A stretch of DNA of 29,059 nucleotides from Scatosoma sp045654025. GTDB taxonomy: Bacteria > Bacillota > Clostridia > Christensenellales > Borkfalkiaceae. A program made the position numbers and the translations under genes. Position 1 is the stretch's first letter. Each line of letters begins with the position of its first letter. Below are positions 1 through 7,060 of the stretch, one piece after another. The notes beneath the pieces were generated by a model that searched no databases, was not told where the DNA came from, and worked only from the letters and a program-made list of their open reading frames with translations. Location of the stretch: positions 1-29,059 of the forward strand of contig JAZOMO010000002.1 of assembly GCA_045654025.1 (NCBI GenBank). Reading direction: 5' to 3'.

Positions 1-37
1 TTCTTTCTTCTATGGTAAAATGATGGTAGCAGTTCAT
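1..37 (-). CDS. IS30-family transposase, N-terminal fragment (12 codons visible)
   Basis: The visible peptide reads MNCYHHFTIEER. The HFTIEER or HLTIEER string just after the initiator is the hallmark of IS30-family transposases, where it begins the helix-turn-helix that binds the terminal repeats. The start is supported by AAGGAG at 44-49, six bases upstream of the ATG at 37-35. Only the first 12 codons lie inside the window, so the DDE catalytic domain cannot be seen and it is unknown whether the gene is intact. Confidence 0.65.
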   Translation of the reverse strand, partial: MNCYHHFTIEER

Positions 38-73
38 ATATTTCTCCTTGTTATTTTTTGTTGTGGTAAACTT

Positions 74-103
74 ATTATAACATAGATTTATATGAACTGT
101 CTT
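74..103 (-). promoter_or_regulatory. Putative transposase promoter
   Basis: On the minus strand a perfect TATAAT (79-74) lies 18 bases downstream of AAGACA (103-98). The -35 is weak. The spacing and the position about 35 bases before the ribosome binding site fit a sigma-A promoter for the transposase. Confidence 0.45.
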
Positions 104-150
104 TTTTTGTCAGGTGTTGCACTTGATAGTATAATTCACCGAGAATAATA

Positions 151-178
151 AAAACGAGCAGGATTTCCTGCTCGTTTT
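151..178. terminator. Bidirectional intrinsic terminator
   Basis: A perfect 13-base inverted repeat (151-163 and 166-178, core ACGAGCAGGA) has a T run on the plus side and A residues on the other, so it can end transcription in both directions. On the minus strand it lies just past the stop of the phosphopantetheinyl transferase. On the plus strand it would stop transcription coming out of the insertion sequence. Confidence 0.85.
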
Positions 179-192
179 TTTGTTTGTATTAT

Positions 193-831
193 TTAGAAAG
201 TGCAACGGTTTATCTGCAAGACAAACGGAATATCGGCGGCGACGGCAAGGGCGAATTGCTCGCCATTAAAATCCATCGTTCTCTCTTCGACGTGTCCTTG
301 CAAAGTCTTCGGGTTGGCGCTAAAAAACCCGCTTTGGTCCAAACGCTTAAAGAGGCTCTCCTTTCTTGTCCACGCGCGCAGTAGAAACGACGATTGTTCG
401 CTCTCTTTGGTGGCGTGGTAGTCAGCAAGCTCCTCTTCGGATAAAATCTTCAGGGCAAAGTCCTGTGATTTTAACGGTCGAAGAAGCTCGATATCCACCC
501 CGACGGGCTGACTAAAAAGGGCAACGCAGACAAGACCTGCGCTGTGTGACAAAGAGAAGTGTACCCCATCGCACAGCCATTTTCCATTTTCCGATTTTAC
601 AAACTGCAACTGGCGAGGGTCAACGCCCAGCCTTTGTTCAATGGCGGACAGCAATAATCGCCAAGCAAAGTGCTTTTCCCGTCTTGCCTTTTCGGAGGCG
701 CAAGCCACAATATCTGCCTGTCGCTTAGGCGGGAAAATCGGCTCGGTAGGCAACGGACAATTGTCTGCCGTCGGGATTTTTGCTAAATACACGTGAACGA
801 CGGCTGTTTGGTTTTGGTTGGTTGCTTGCAT
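193..831 (-). CDS. 4'-phosphopantetheinyl transferase, Sfp type
   Basis: This 212-residue protein would move the phosphopantetheine arm of coenzyme A onto a serine of a carrier protein, turning apo-ACP or peptidyl-carrier protein into its active form in the cytoplasm. The family motifs are in order: FSLSHS (92-97), GVDIE (111-115, Mg2+-binding acidic residues) and WTRKESLFK (154-162, the W..KE..K signature). The length fits the Sfp/Gsp group rather than the ~120-residue AcpS group. The start is supported by AAGGGG at 842-837 and a good promoter upstream. It is a single-gene unit with its own terminator, and no polyketide, peptide or fatty acid synthase gene is nearby, so the carrier protein it serves is unknown. 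Confidence 0.85.
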   Translation of the reverse strand: MQATNQNQTAVVHVYLAKIPTADNCPLPTEPIFPPKRQADIVACASEKARREKHFAWRLLLSAIEQRLGVDPRQLQFVKSENGKWLCDGVHFSLSHSAGLVCVALFSQPVGVDIELLRPLKSQDFALKILSEEELADYHATKESEQSSFLLRAWTRKESLFKRLDQSGFFSANPKTLQGHVEERTMDFNGEQFALAVAADIPFVLQINRCTF

Positions 832-864
832 AATATCCCCTTATTTCTCGTTTTTCCCTTACAT

Positions 865-893
865 AGTATAGCATACTTTTTCGCCGATTTCAA
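865..893 (-). promoter_or_regulatory. Promoter of the phosphopantetheinyl transferase gene
   Basis: On the minus strand TTGAAA (893-888) and TATACT (870-865) are separated by 17 bases, about 34 bases before the start codon. This is a good sigma-A promoter. Confidence 0.7.
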
Positions 894-916
894 TCCTTTA
901 TCATCATTTTTTTTTG

Positions 917-932
917 CGCGTGCGTGCACGCG
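917..932. repeat. GC-rich palindrome CGCGTGC-gt-GCACGCG
   Basis: Two perfect 7-base arms are separated by 2 bases, inside an otherwise AT-rich region and about 24 bases upstream of the minus-strand -35 box of the phosphopantetheinyl transferase gene. No T run follows on either strand in the direction of transcription, so it is not a normal terminator. A protein-binding site is possible. Confidence 0.4.
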
Positions 933-956
933 AAGAAAATGCTCCCTTGTGCAAAT

Positions 957-1021
957 ATTCATTTTTTCTCTTATTTATTCATTTATTCATAAAATATTCA
1001 ATTTATACGAAAAAATATTCA
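957..1021 (+). promoter_or_regulatory. Cluster of five ATTCA repeats, possible ArgR/AhrC half-sites
   Basis: ATTCA occurs at 957, 977, 985, 996 and 1017, four of the five as TATTCA or TTATTCA. The steps are 20, 8, 11 and 21 bases, several of them close to whole DNA turns. ATTCA is one arm of the arginine-repressor box (TGAAT-wwww-ATTCA). The position, 40-100 bases upstream of the argG -35 box, suits an arginine operator. However, the copies are direct rather than inverted, so the match to a classical ARG box is incomplete. Confidence 0.4.
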
Positions 1022-1062
1022 AAAATAGGGCAAAAAATGTATAAATTATTACATTAAAACAG

Positions 1063-1091
1063 TTGCATAATTTTTTTAAAAGGGGTATAAT
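1063..1091 (+). promoter_or_regulatory. argG promoter
   Basis: TTGCAT (1063-1068) and a perfect TATAAT (1086-1091) are 17 bases apart. Transcription would start near 1098, giving a leader of about 44 bases before the argG ATG. It is probably the main promoter of the arginine block. Confidence 0.8.
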
Positions 1092-1141
1092 GAAATCGTT
1101 AAAAAAAGAACGGTCCATTACGGACGGGAAGGAGAAAAAAT

Positions 1142-2368
1142 ATGAACAAGAAAGACATTAAAAAAGTAGTGCTTGCCTATTCGGGCGGTTTGGATACCTC
1201 GATTATCATTCCTTGGTTGAAGGAAAATTACAACAACTGCGAAGTTATCGCGGTTTCGGGTAACGTTGGCCAAGCGGACGAACTTGAAGGCCTCGAAGAA
1301 AAGGCAATCAAGACGGGCGCATCCAAGCTGTACGTAGAGGACTTGACGGACGAATTCGTAGACGAATACGTTATCCCCACGGTAAAGGCTGGGGCGATGT
1401 ACGAAGAATATATGCTGGGTACGTCGTTTGCTCGTCCCGTCATCGCAAAGCGTATCGTAGAAATTGCCTTGAAGGAAGGCGCAGACGCAATCTGCCACGG
1501 TTGTACGGGTAAGGGCAACGACCAAGTTCGTTTCGAGCTTGCAATTAAGGCGTTCGCTCCCGATATGGCAATCATCGCGCCTTGGCGTGAATGGTCGATT
1601 AAATCCCGTGAGGAAGAAATCGAATACGCAGAAGCGCACAACGTGCCTTTGAAGATCAACCGTGAAACCAACTATTCGAAGGATAAGAACTTGTGGCATC
1701 TTTCCCACGAAGGTTTGGACTTGGAAGATGCAGGTAACGAGCCTTTGTACGAAAAGCCCGGTTTCTTGGAGATGGGCGTATCCCCTCTGCAAGCGCCCGA
1801 TAAGCCTACCTATATCGAACTTGAATTCGAAAAGGGTGTTCCCGTTGCGTTCAACGGCGAAAAGATGAGCGCAAAGAACATCATCTACGCCCTCAACAAG
1901 GTCGGCGGTGAAAACGGTATCGGTCTTTTGGACATCGTAGAAAACCGTTTGGTAGGTATGAAGTGCCGTGGCGTGTACGAAACCCCCGGTGGCGCAATTT
2001 TGTACTTCGCGCACAACTACTTGGAAACCCTCTGCTTGGATAAGATGACCTCGCACAAAAAGCAGGAATTGTCCGTATGCTTTGCGGAGCTCGTTTACAA
2101 CGGTCAATGGTACACCCCCTTGCGTGAGGCTCTGTCGGCATTCGTTGACAAAACGCAGGAAAACGTAACGGGTAAGGTACGCATTAAGCTGTACAAGGGC
2201 AATATGATTAAGGCGGGCGCATGGAGCGATTATTCCCTCTATTCCGAGGAATACGCAACCTTCGGCGAAGACAACGTTTACGACCAGACGGATGCAACGG
2301 GCTTTATTAACCTGTTCGGCTTGCCTATTAAGGTGCAGGCGCAGGTTAACGCAAAGAACAATAAGTAA
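1142..2368 (+). CDS. argG: Argininosuccinate synthase
   Basis: This 408-residue enzyme joins citrulline and aspartate, with ATP, into argininosuccinate, the seventh step of arginine synthesis. The N-type ATP pyrophosphatase P-loop SGGLDTS is at residues 14-20, followed by the family strings GNVGQAD and CHGCTGKGNDQVRFE. Length is normal for the family. The start is set by AAGGAG at 1129-1134, seven bases ahead of the ATG, with the TTGCAT/TATAAT promoter upstream. argH follows after a 265-base spacer, unlike the rest of the block where genes touch or overlap, so argG may also be expressed partly on its own. Confidence 0.97.
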   Translation: MNKKDIKKVVLAYSGGLDTSIIIPWLKENYNNCEVIAVSGNVGQADELEGLEEKAIKTGASKLYVEDLTDEFVDEYVIPTVKAGAMYEEYMLGTSFARPVIAKRIVEIALKEGADAICHGCTGKGNDQVRFELAIKAFAPDMAIIAPWREWSIKSREEEIEYAEAHNVPLKINRETNYSKDKNLWHLSHEGLDLEDAGNEPLYEKPGFLEMGVSPLQAPDKPTYIELEFEKGVPVAFNGEKMSAKNIIYALNKVGGENGIGLLDIVENRLVGMKCRGVYETPGGAILYFAHNYLETLCLDKMTSHKKQELSVCFAELVYNGQWYTPLREALSAFVDKTQENVTGKVRIKLYKGNMIKAGAWSDYSLYSEEYATFGEDNVYDQTDATGFINLFGLPIKVQAQVNAKNNK

Positions 2369-2370
2369 AC

Positions 2371-2555
2371 GACGGATATACGTCGCAGTACGGTGTTGCG
2401 CTGTGCGTTCCCTTGCTCGTGTACGCTTGGTACACTCCCTGCGGAAATGCTCGCGCGCCTTGTCTTGCTTGTATCTGCGCCGTTTACGGACGGATATACT
2501 TCGCGATACGGCGCCGTTGACGAAACGGTAGAATACGCAATACGGCGTTGAGCTG
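2371..2555. repeat. Degenerate repeats in the argG-argH spacer
   Basis: A ~30-base segment beginning GACGGATATAC recurs imperfectly at 2371-2403 and 2489-2519. Its inner part, resembling ATAC-CGCAATACGGCGTTG, appears a third time at 2533-2555. Between the first two copies lie ~85 bases containing the perfect inverted repeat GTGTAC-GCTTG-GTACAC (near 2422-2438); CGACG-GATATA-CGTCG lies at 2370-2385. No convincing coding sequence fills the spacer. The layout suggests a small intergenic repeat or a decayed miniature element rather than a plain linker. Confidence 0.45.
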
Positions 2556-2591
2556 TTAATAGATAAAAACAACAATCTTAAAAAGGAATTG

Positions 2592-2623
2592 CTTTGCCTG
2601 CCGATTTCAAACGGCAGGCAAAG
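2592..2623 (+). promoter_or_regulatory. Hairpin at the argH ribosome binding site
   Basis: A perfect 12-base stem (CTTTGCCTGCCG at 2592-2603, CGGCAGGCAAAG at 2612-2623) has an 8-base loop. The 3' arm contains the first half of AAGGTG (2621-2626), the nearest Shine-Dalgarno sequence to the argH ATG at 2634. No T run follows, so it is not an intrinsic terminator. Folding would limit ribosome access to argH, or stabilise the mRNA 3' fragment after processing. Confidence 0.6.
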
Positions 2624-2633
2624 GTGTTAAAAT

Positions 2634-4010
2634 ATGGCTATGGAAAAAATGTGGGCAGGGCGTTTTCAGAAGGCTCTGGATAAAAAAGCAGACGATTTCA
2701 ACTCCTCTCTTCGGGTGGATAAGCGTATGTACGCGCAGGACATTAAGGGTTCGATTGCGCACGCAACGATGCTGGAAAAGCAGGGCATTTTGCCCTCGTC
2801 CGACGTCGATGCGATTGTGGACGGCTTGGTGGGTATCCTGCAGGATATCGAAAGCGGAGCGCTTGAAATTACGGACGGCGCAGAGGATATTCATATGTTC
2901 ATCGAGGCAGAGCTGACGAATCGTATCGGCGATGCGGGCAAGCGTCTGCACACCGCGCGCAGCCGTAACGACCAAGTGGCGCTGGACATTCGTCTGTACC
3001 TTCGCGATGAGGTGGAAACGGTGGTTGCGCTCATCAAGGATTTGATTGCGGCGGTGGTGGACAAAGCCGAGGAAACGGCAGACGTTATCGCCCCTGCGTA
3101 CACGCATTTACAGCGTGCTCAGCCCATTTCGTTTGGGCATCAGCTGATGGCGTATGCGATGATGCTGCTTCGTGACATTCAGCGTTTAGAGGACGCCGCA
3201 AAGCGTATGAACGTTTCGCCTTTGGGCAGTTGCGCCCTGGCAGGTACGACCTATCCCACCGACCGCGCGTTCGTGGCGCAGGCGCTGGAGATGAACGGTG
3301 TGATGAAAAACAGCATCGACGGCGTTTCCGACCGTGATTTCTGCGTAGAGCTCCTGTCGGCGTTTGCGCTTTTGATGACTCACCTTTCCCGTTTCTCGGA
3401 AGAAATCATTTTGTGGAGCAGCTGGGAATTCAAGTTCGTTGAACTTGACGACAGCTTCACGACGGGCTCGTCGATTATGCCTCAGAAGAAAAACCCCGAT
3501 ATGGCGGAGCTTGTTCGCGGTAAGACGGGGCGCGTATACGGCGACTTGATGGCGATGCTCACCGTTTTGAAGGGGTTGCCGCTTGCGTACAACAAGGATA
3601 TGCAGGAAGACAAAGAGGCGGTATTTGATGCGCTGGATACGGTCAAGATTTGCCTCGAAGTGTTCACGCCGATGATTGCGACGATGAAGGTTTTGGAAGA
3701 AAATACCTACAAAGCGGCGCAGAAGGGCTTTATCAACGCAACCGACCTTGCCGACTACTTGACGAAAAAGGGGATGCCTTTCCGTTCTGCGTACAAAATC
3801 GTCGGTCAAATCGTTGCGGAATGTATCGCAAAGGATTGTGTTTTGGACACCTTGCCCTTGGCAGACTATCAAAAATATACGGAACTCTTTACTGAGGACT
3901 TGTACACCGAGATATCCTTAGAAACTTGTGTGTCTAAGCGTAATTCCGAGGGCGGCGCATCAGCCGCATCCGTACGGGAGCAGGTTGCGTACGTGAGAGA
4001 GATTTTATGA
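2634..4010 (+). CDS. argH: Argininosuccinate lyase
   Basis: This 458-residue enzyme splits argininosuccinate into arginine and fumarate, the last step of the pathway. It belongs to the fumarase/aspartase superfamily: the signature GSSIMPQKKNP is at 278-288, with the catalytic serine loop, and THLQRAQP is at 157-164. TARSRNDQVALD (108-119) is also conserved. The ATG at 2634 is used here; a second ATG at 2640 is possible. The ribosome binding site is partly inside a hairpin. The stop overlaps the argC start as ATGA (4007-4010), so the two are translationally coupled. Confidence 0.97.
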   Translation: MAMEKMWAGRFQKALDKKADDFNSSLRVDKRMYAQDIKGSIAHATMLEKQGILPSSDVDAIVDGLVGILQDIESGALEITDGAEDIHMFIEAELTNRIGDAGKRLHTARSRNDQVALDIRLYLRDEVETVVALIKDLIAAVVDKAEETADVIAPAYTHLQRAQPISFGHQLMAYAMMLLRDIQRLEDAAKRMNVSPLGSCALAGTTYPTDRAFVAQALEMNGVMKNSIDGVSDRDFCVELLSAFALLMTHLSRFSEEIILWSSWEFKFVELDDSFTTGSSIMPQKKNPDMAELVRGKTGRVYGDLMAMLTVLKGLPLAYNKDMQEDKEAVFDALDTVKICLEVFTPMIATMKVLEENTYKAAQKGFINATDLADYLTKKGMPFRSAYKIVGQIVAECIAKDCVLDTLPLADYQKYTELFTEDLYTEISLETCVSKRNSEGGASAASVREQVAYVREIL

Positions 4011-4939
4011 AAAAAGTATTCATTGACGGCGGCGCAGGTACGACGGGCTTGCGGATTGTAGAACGGCTTTCGGGCAGAGAGGATATTTGCCTTTTGACGA
4101 TTGCCGAAGAAAAGCGCAAGGACAACGCCGCAAAAAAAGCGATAATGAACGAAGCGGACGTCGTGTTCCTCTGCTTGCCTGACGGAGCGGCGGTGGAGTC
4201 GGCGCAGTTGGTGGACAACCCGAACACGGTGGTCATCGATGCCTCGACGGCGCACCGTACCTTGCCTGACTGGGCGTACGGGTTTCCCGAACTCGGTGAA
4301 AGCTTTGCCAAAAAGGTAGCAACCAGCAAGCGGATTGCCGTGCCTGGCTGTCACGCCAGCGGTTTTATTGCGCTCGTCTATCCCTTGATAGAGGCAGGGC
4401 TTTTGGGCAAAGACGCCTTGTTATCCTGCCATTCGTTGACGGGTTATTCGGGCGGCGGAAAGGGTATGATTGCAGAGTATGCGGACGAAAACCGCAGTCA
4501 ACTGCTGGGTGCGCCGATGCAGTACGGCTTGGGGCAACAGCACAAGCACTTGAAGGAAATGAAGGCGATTTGTGGCCTTGATGACACTCCGTTATTCTCC
4601 CCGATCGTTGGCGATTTTTACAGCGGTATGCTGGTAAGCGTGCCCCTCTTTGCAAAGCAAATCAACGGCACGATTGAGGATATCAAGGCGGTGTACAAAA
4701 GCAAATACGCAGACGAACTCGTGTATTATTGCGAACACGAGGGGGACGGCAAAGCAGGCTTTGCCTCGGCGGTGGCTTTGGAAAAGAAGGACTGTATGCG
4801 AATTGCCGTCTACGGCAACGAGGAGCGAATTTTACTGACGGCGGCTTACGATAACTTGGGCAAGGGCGCGTCGGGTGCGGCGATTGAATGTATGAACATC
4901 GCCTTGGGCTTGCCGAAAACAAAGGGCTTAGAATTATGA
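4007..4939 (+). CDS. argC: N-acetyl-gamma-glutamyl-phosphate reductase, short (type 2) form
   Basis: This 310-residue NADPH-dependent enzyme reduces acetylglutamyl phosphate to the semialdehyde, the third step of the pathway. The Rossmann loop GGAGTTG is at 8-14 and the catalytic cysteine is C115 in PGCHASG. The length and the compact architecture match the shorter ArgC class (about 310 residues) rather than the ~345-residue class common in Bacillus. It overlaps argH by four bases upstream and argJ by four bases downstream (ATGA at 4936-4939). Confidence 0.95.
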   Translation: MKKVFIDGGAGTTGLRIVERLSGREDICLLTIAEEKRKDNAAKKAIMNEADVVFLCLPDGAAVESAQLVDNPNTVVIDASTAHRTLPDWAYGFPELGESFAKKVATSKRIAVPGCHASGFIALVYPLIEAGLLGKDALLSCHSLTGYSGGGKGMIAEYADENRSQLLGAPMQYGLGQQHKHLKEMKAICGLDDTPLFSPIVGDFYSGMLVSVPLFAKQINGTIEDIKAVYKSKYADELVYYCEHEGDGKAGFASAVALEKKDCMRIAVYGNEERILLTAAYDNLGKGASGAAIECMNIALGLPKTKGLEL

Positions 4940-6153
4940 TAAAAGTAATTGAGGGCGGCGTTTGCGCCGCAAAAGGATTTACGGCAAACGGAATACACGC
5001 AGGGATTCGCAAGAATCGCTTGAAGAAGGATTTGGCGCTTATCTATTCGGCTACGCCTGCGGCGGCGGCATCCGTATACACGACGAACAAGGTCAAGGGC
5101 GCGCCTCTTACCGTGACGAAAGCGCATATTGCGGACGGCTACGCAAGGGCGATTATCTGCAACAGCGGCAACGCCAACACCTGCAACGCAAACGGCGTAG
5201 AGATTGCCGAACAGACTTGTCAGCTGCTTGCTAAAAAACTTGGCATTTCCGCAAGCGACGTAGTGGTAGCGTCTACGGGCGTTATCGGTCAACCGCTTGA
5301 TATCACGCCGATTGCTGGTGGTATCCCTGCTTTGGTGGCAGGGCTCTCTGAAGACGGTAGCAACGATGCCGCAGAGGGGATTATGACCACGGACACCCGT
5401 AAAAAGGAGATTGCAGTTTCCTTTATGGTAGGCGGCGTGGAATGTAAAATGGGCGGTATCGCAAAGGGCTCGGGGATGATTCACCCGAACATGGCGACGA
5501 TGCTCGTTTTTATCACCACCGACTGTAAAATCAGCCCGAAAATGCTGCAAAAAGCGTTGTCTTCGGACGTAGAAAATACCTTCAATATGGTTTCCGTGGA
5601 CGGCGATACCTCGACCAACGATATGGTGACGGTGCTTGCAAACGGCGAAGCAGGCAACGAGGAAATTACGGCAGAGGGCGAGGGCTTTACGGCATTTATG
5701 GAGGCGTTGAACGCCTTGACCGTCTTCCTCTGCAAAAAGATTGCAGGCGACGGCGAGGGCGCAACCAAGATGATGGAATGTCGCGTGAGTGGCGCAAAGG
5801 ACTTGGCTGCGGCAAAGACGGTGGCAAAGAGCGTTATCTGCTCTTCGTTGGTCAAAGCGGCGATGTTTGGCGCGGATGCGAACTGGGGGCGCGTGCTGTG
5901 CGCTATCGGTTACAGCGGCGCGGACGTGGACGTTAGCAAAATCGACGTTTCCTTCCGTTCTCAAAAGGGAGAAGTGCAAGTTTGCGCCTACGGCGCAGGG
6001 ATCGAATTCTCTGAGGAGCTTGCCAAAGAGGTACTGCTGGAAGAGGAAATACTCATCGACGTTCTCTTGCGCGACGGCGACGGCGACAGCGTGGCTTGGG
6101 GTTGCGACCTCACTTACGATTACGTAAAAATAAACGGAGATTACAGAACCTAA
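4936..6153 (+). CDS. argJ: Glutamate N-acetyltransferase / amino-acid N-acetyltransferase (ornithine acetyltransferase)
   Basis: This 405-residue enzyme moves the acetyl group from acetylornithine back to glutamate, closing the acetyl cycle; bifunctional members also acetylate glutamate from acetyl-CoA. The self-cleavage site is in the KGSGMIHPNMATML segment: the new N-terminal nucleophile would be T188, which splits the precursor into alpha and beta chains. ASTGVIG is at 112-118. A longer reading from 4888 is open, but the ATG at 4936 fits the family N-terminus and the ATGA overlap with argC. With no argA in view, a bifunctional ArgJ is plausible, but sequence alone does not prove it. Confidence 0.95.
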   Translation: MIKVIEGGVCAAKGFTANGIHAGIRKNRLKKDLALIYSATPAAAASVYTTNKVKGAPLTVTKAHIADGYARAIICNSGNANTCNANGVEIAEQTCQLLAKKLGISASDVVVASTGVIGQPLDITPIAGGIPALVAGLSEDGSNDAAEGIMTTDTRKKEIAVSFMVGGVECKMGGIAKGSGMIHPNMATMLVFITTDCKISPKMLQKALSSDVENTFNMVSVDGDTSTNDMVTVLANGEAGNEEITAEGEGFTAFMEALNALTVFLCKKIAGDGEGATKMMECRVSGAKDLAAAKTVAKSVICSSLVKAAMFGADANWGRVLCAIGYSGADVDVSKIDVSFRSQKGEVQVCAYGAGIEFSEELAKEVLLEEEILIDVLLRDGDGDSVAWGCDLTYDYVKINGDYRT

Positions 6154-6175
6154 TTTTTAGGACGGAGGCATAGGT

Positions 6176-7060
6176 ATGTCCATTCAATTGACGAACGCAG
6201 GGCGCGCGGAAGTATTGACGCAGGCTCTGCCCTATATTCAAAAATACAACGGCAAAGTCATCGTCGTCAAATACGGCGGCAACGCAATGGTCAGCGAAAC
6301 CTTGAAAGAGCAGGTCATGGAGGACATCGTTCTTCTCTCCTTGGTCGGGGTAAAGGTCGTGCTCGTACACGGCGGCGGCCCGGAAATCACCGATATGTTA
6401 AAGCGTATCGGCAAGCAATCGCAGTTCGTGGACGGCTTGCGTGTCACCGACAAGGAAACGGCAGAGGTCGTGCAGATGGTGCTTGCAGGCAAAATCAACA
6501 AGAGCCTGGTCAACCTTTTAGGACATTTCGGCGGCAGAGCCGTTGGTATTTCGGGCATGGACGCGCGTATGATTGAGGCGGAAATCAAGGACGAACGCCT
6601 TGGCTACGTCGGCAGGATTACGAACGTAGACGTATCCCCCATTCAGGACCTGTTTGAAAAGGGGTATATCCCCGTCGTTTCTACGGTGGGTTGCGACAAG
6701 GACGGCAACGTTTACAATATCAACGCAGACACGGCGGCGGCGTATATCGCAGGCAAGCTGAAGGCGGAACGCTTGATTACCATGACGGACATTGAGGGGA
6801 TTTTGCGTGACAAGAACGACCCGACCTCTTTAATTCCCTGCATCGACATCAAGGAAGCAGAAGGGCTGTTTGCCTCGGGCGTTATTTCGGGTGGTATGAT
6901 CCCCAAAGTAGAATGTTGCATTGACGCCATTCGCTTTGGAACGAAGAAGGTCACCATTTTGGACGGCAGAGTGCCGCACGCTCTTCTTATCGAAACGATG
7001 ACGGACGAGGGCGCAGGCACGATGGTAGTACGCGAAAAGAAGGACGCAGATGAGTTTTAA
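6176..7060 (+). CDS. argB: Acetylglutamate kinase
   Basis: This 294-residue enzyme phosphorylates N-acetylglutamate, usually the controlled step when the acetyl cycle is used. It is an amino-acid kinase family member: KYGGNAM (32-38) and HGGGP (65-69) form the phosphate and substrate sites. An N-terminal extension of about 25 residues precedes the kinase core. In known arginine-inhibited enzymes such a helix links dimers into a hexamer, so feedback inhibition by arginine is a reasonable inference. GGAGG (6164-6168) lies seven bases before the ATG. The 3' end overlaps argD by 11 bases. Confidence 0.96.
   Translation: MSIQLTNAGRAEVLTQALPYIQKYNGKVIVVKYGGNAMVSETLKEQVMEDIVLLSLVGVKVVLVHGGGPEITDMLKRIGKQSQFVDGLRVTDKETAEVVQMVLAGKINKSLVNLLGHFGGRAVGISGMDARMIEAEIKDERLGYVGRITNVDVSPIQDLFEKGYIPVVSTVGCDKDGNVYNINADTAAAYIAGKLKAERLITMTDIEGILRDKNDPTSLIPCIDIKEAEGLFASGVISGGMIPKVECCIDAIRFGTKKVTILDGRVPHALLIETMTDEGAGTMVVREKKDADEF

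Larger units (their letters stand above)
1..138 (-). mobile_element. IS30-family insertion sequence, end fragment cut by window edge
   Basis: Read on the minus strand, this stretch holds a probable terminal inverted repeat (about 108-138, including AAGTGCAACACCTGACA), then a TATAAT-like box (74-79), a ribosome binding site (AAGGAG, 44-49) and the start of a transposase. A terminus with GTTGCACTT followed by an AT-rich ATAATTC segment is typical, as I remember it, of IS30-family ends in Firmicutes. The exact outer boundary is uncertain by several bases, because the other end lies outside the window and no target duplication can be checked. The rest of the element would extend to the left. Confidence 0.6.
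832..1141. other. Divergent intergenic region between phosphopantetheinyl transferase and argG
   Basis: There is no gene in these 310 bases. The region holds a minus-strand promoter (865-893), a GC-rich palindrome (917-932), a cluster of five direct ATTCA repeats (957-1021) and the argG promoter (1063-1091). It is strongly AT-rich compared with the flanking coding sequence. Confidence 0.8.

Noticed and set aside
2292..2531. Plus-strand open frame of 79 codons spanning the argG end and spacer
   Set aside because: It starts inside argG, has no ribosome binding site and consists largely of the repeat segment; the repeats explain its openness.
1118..2575. Long minus-strand open frame of 485 codons opposite argG
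   Set aside because: It is antisense to a certain argG, with no recognisable protein features.
2517..2576. Possible internal promoter before argH (TTGACG or TTGAGC with weak -10)
   Set aside because: Neither candidate has a convincing -10 box at the right distance.
4888..4935. Upstream ATG start for argJ
   Set aside because: It would add 16 residues out of line with the family N-terminus and overlap argC deeply; the ATGA overlap at 4936 fits the operon pattern.
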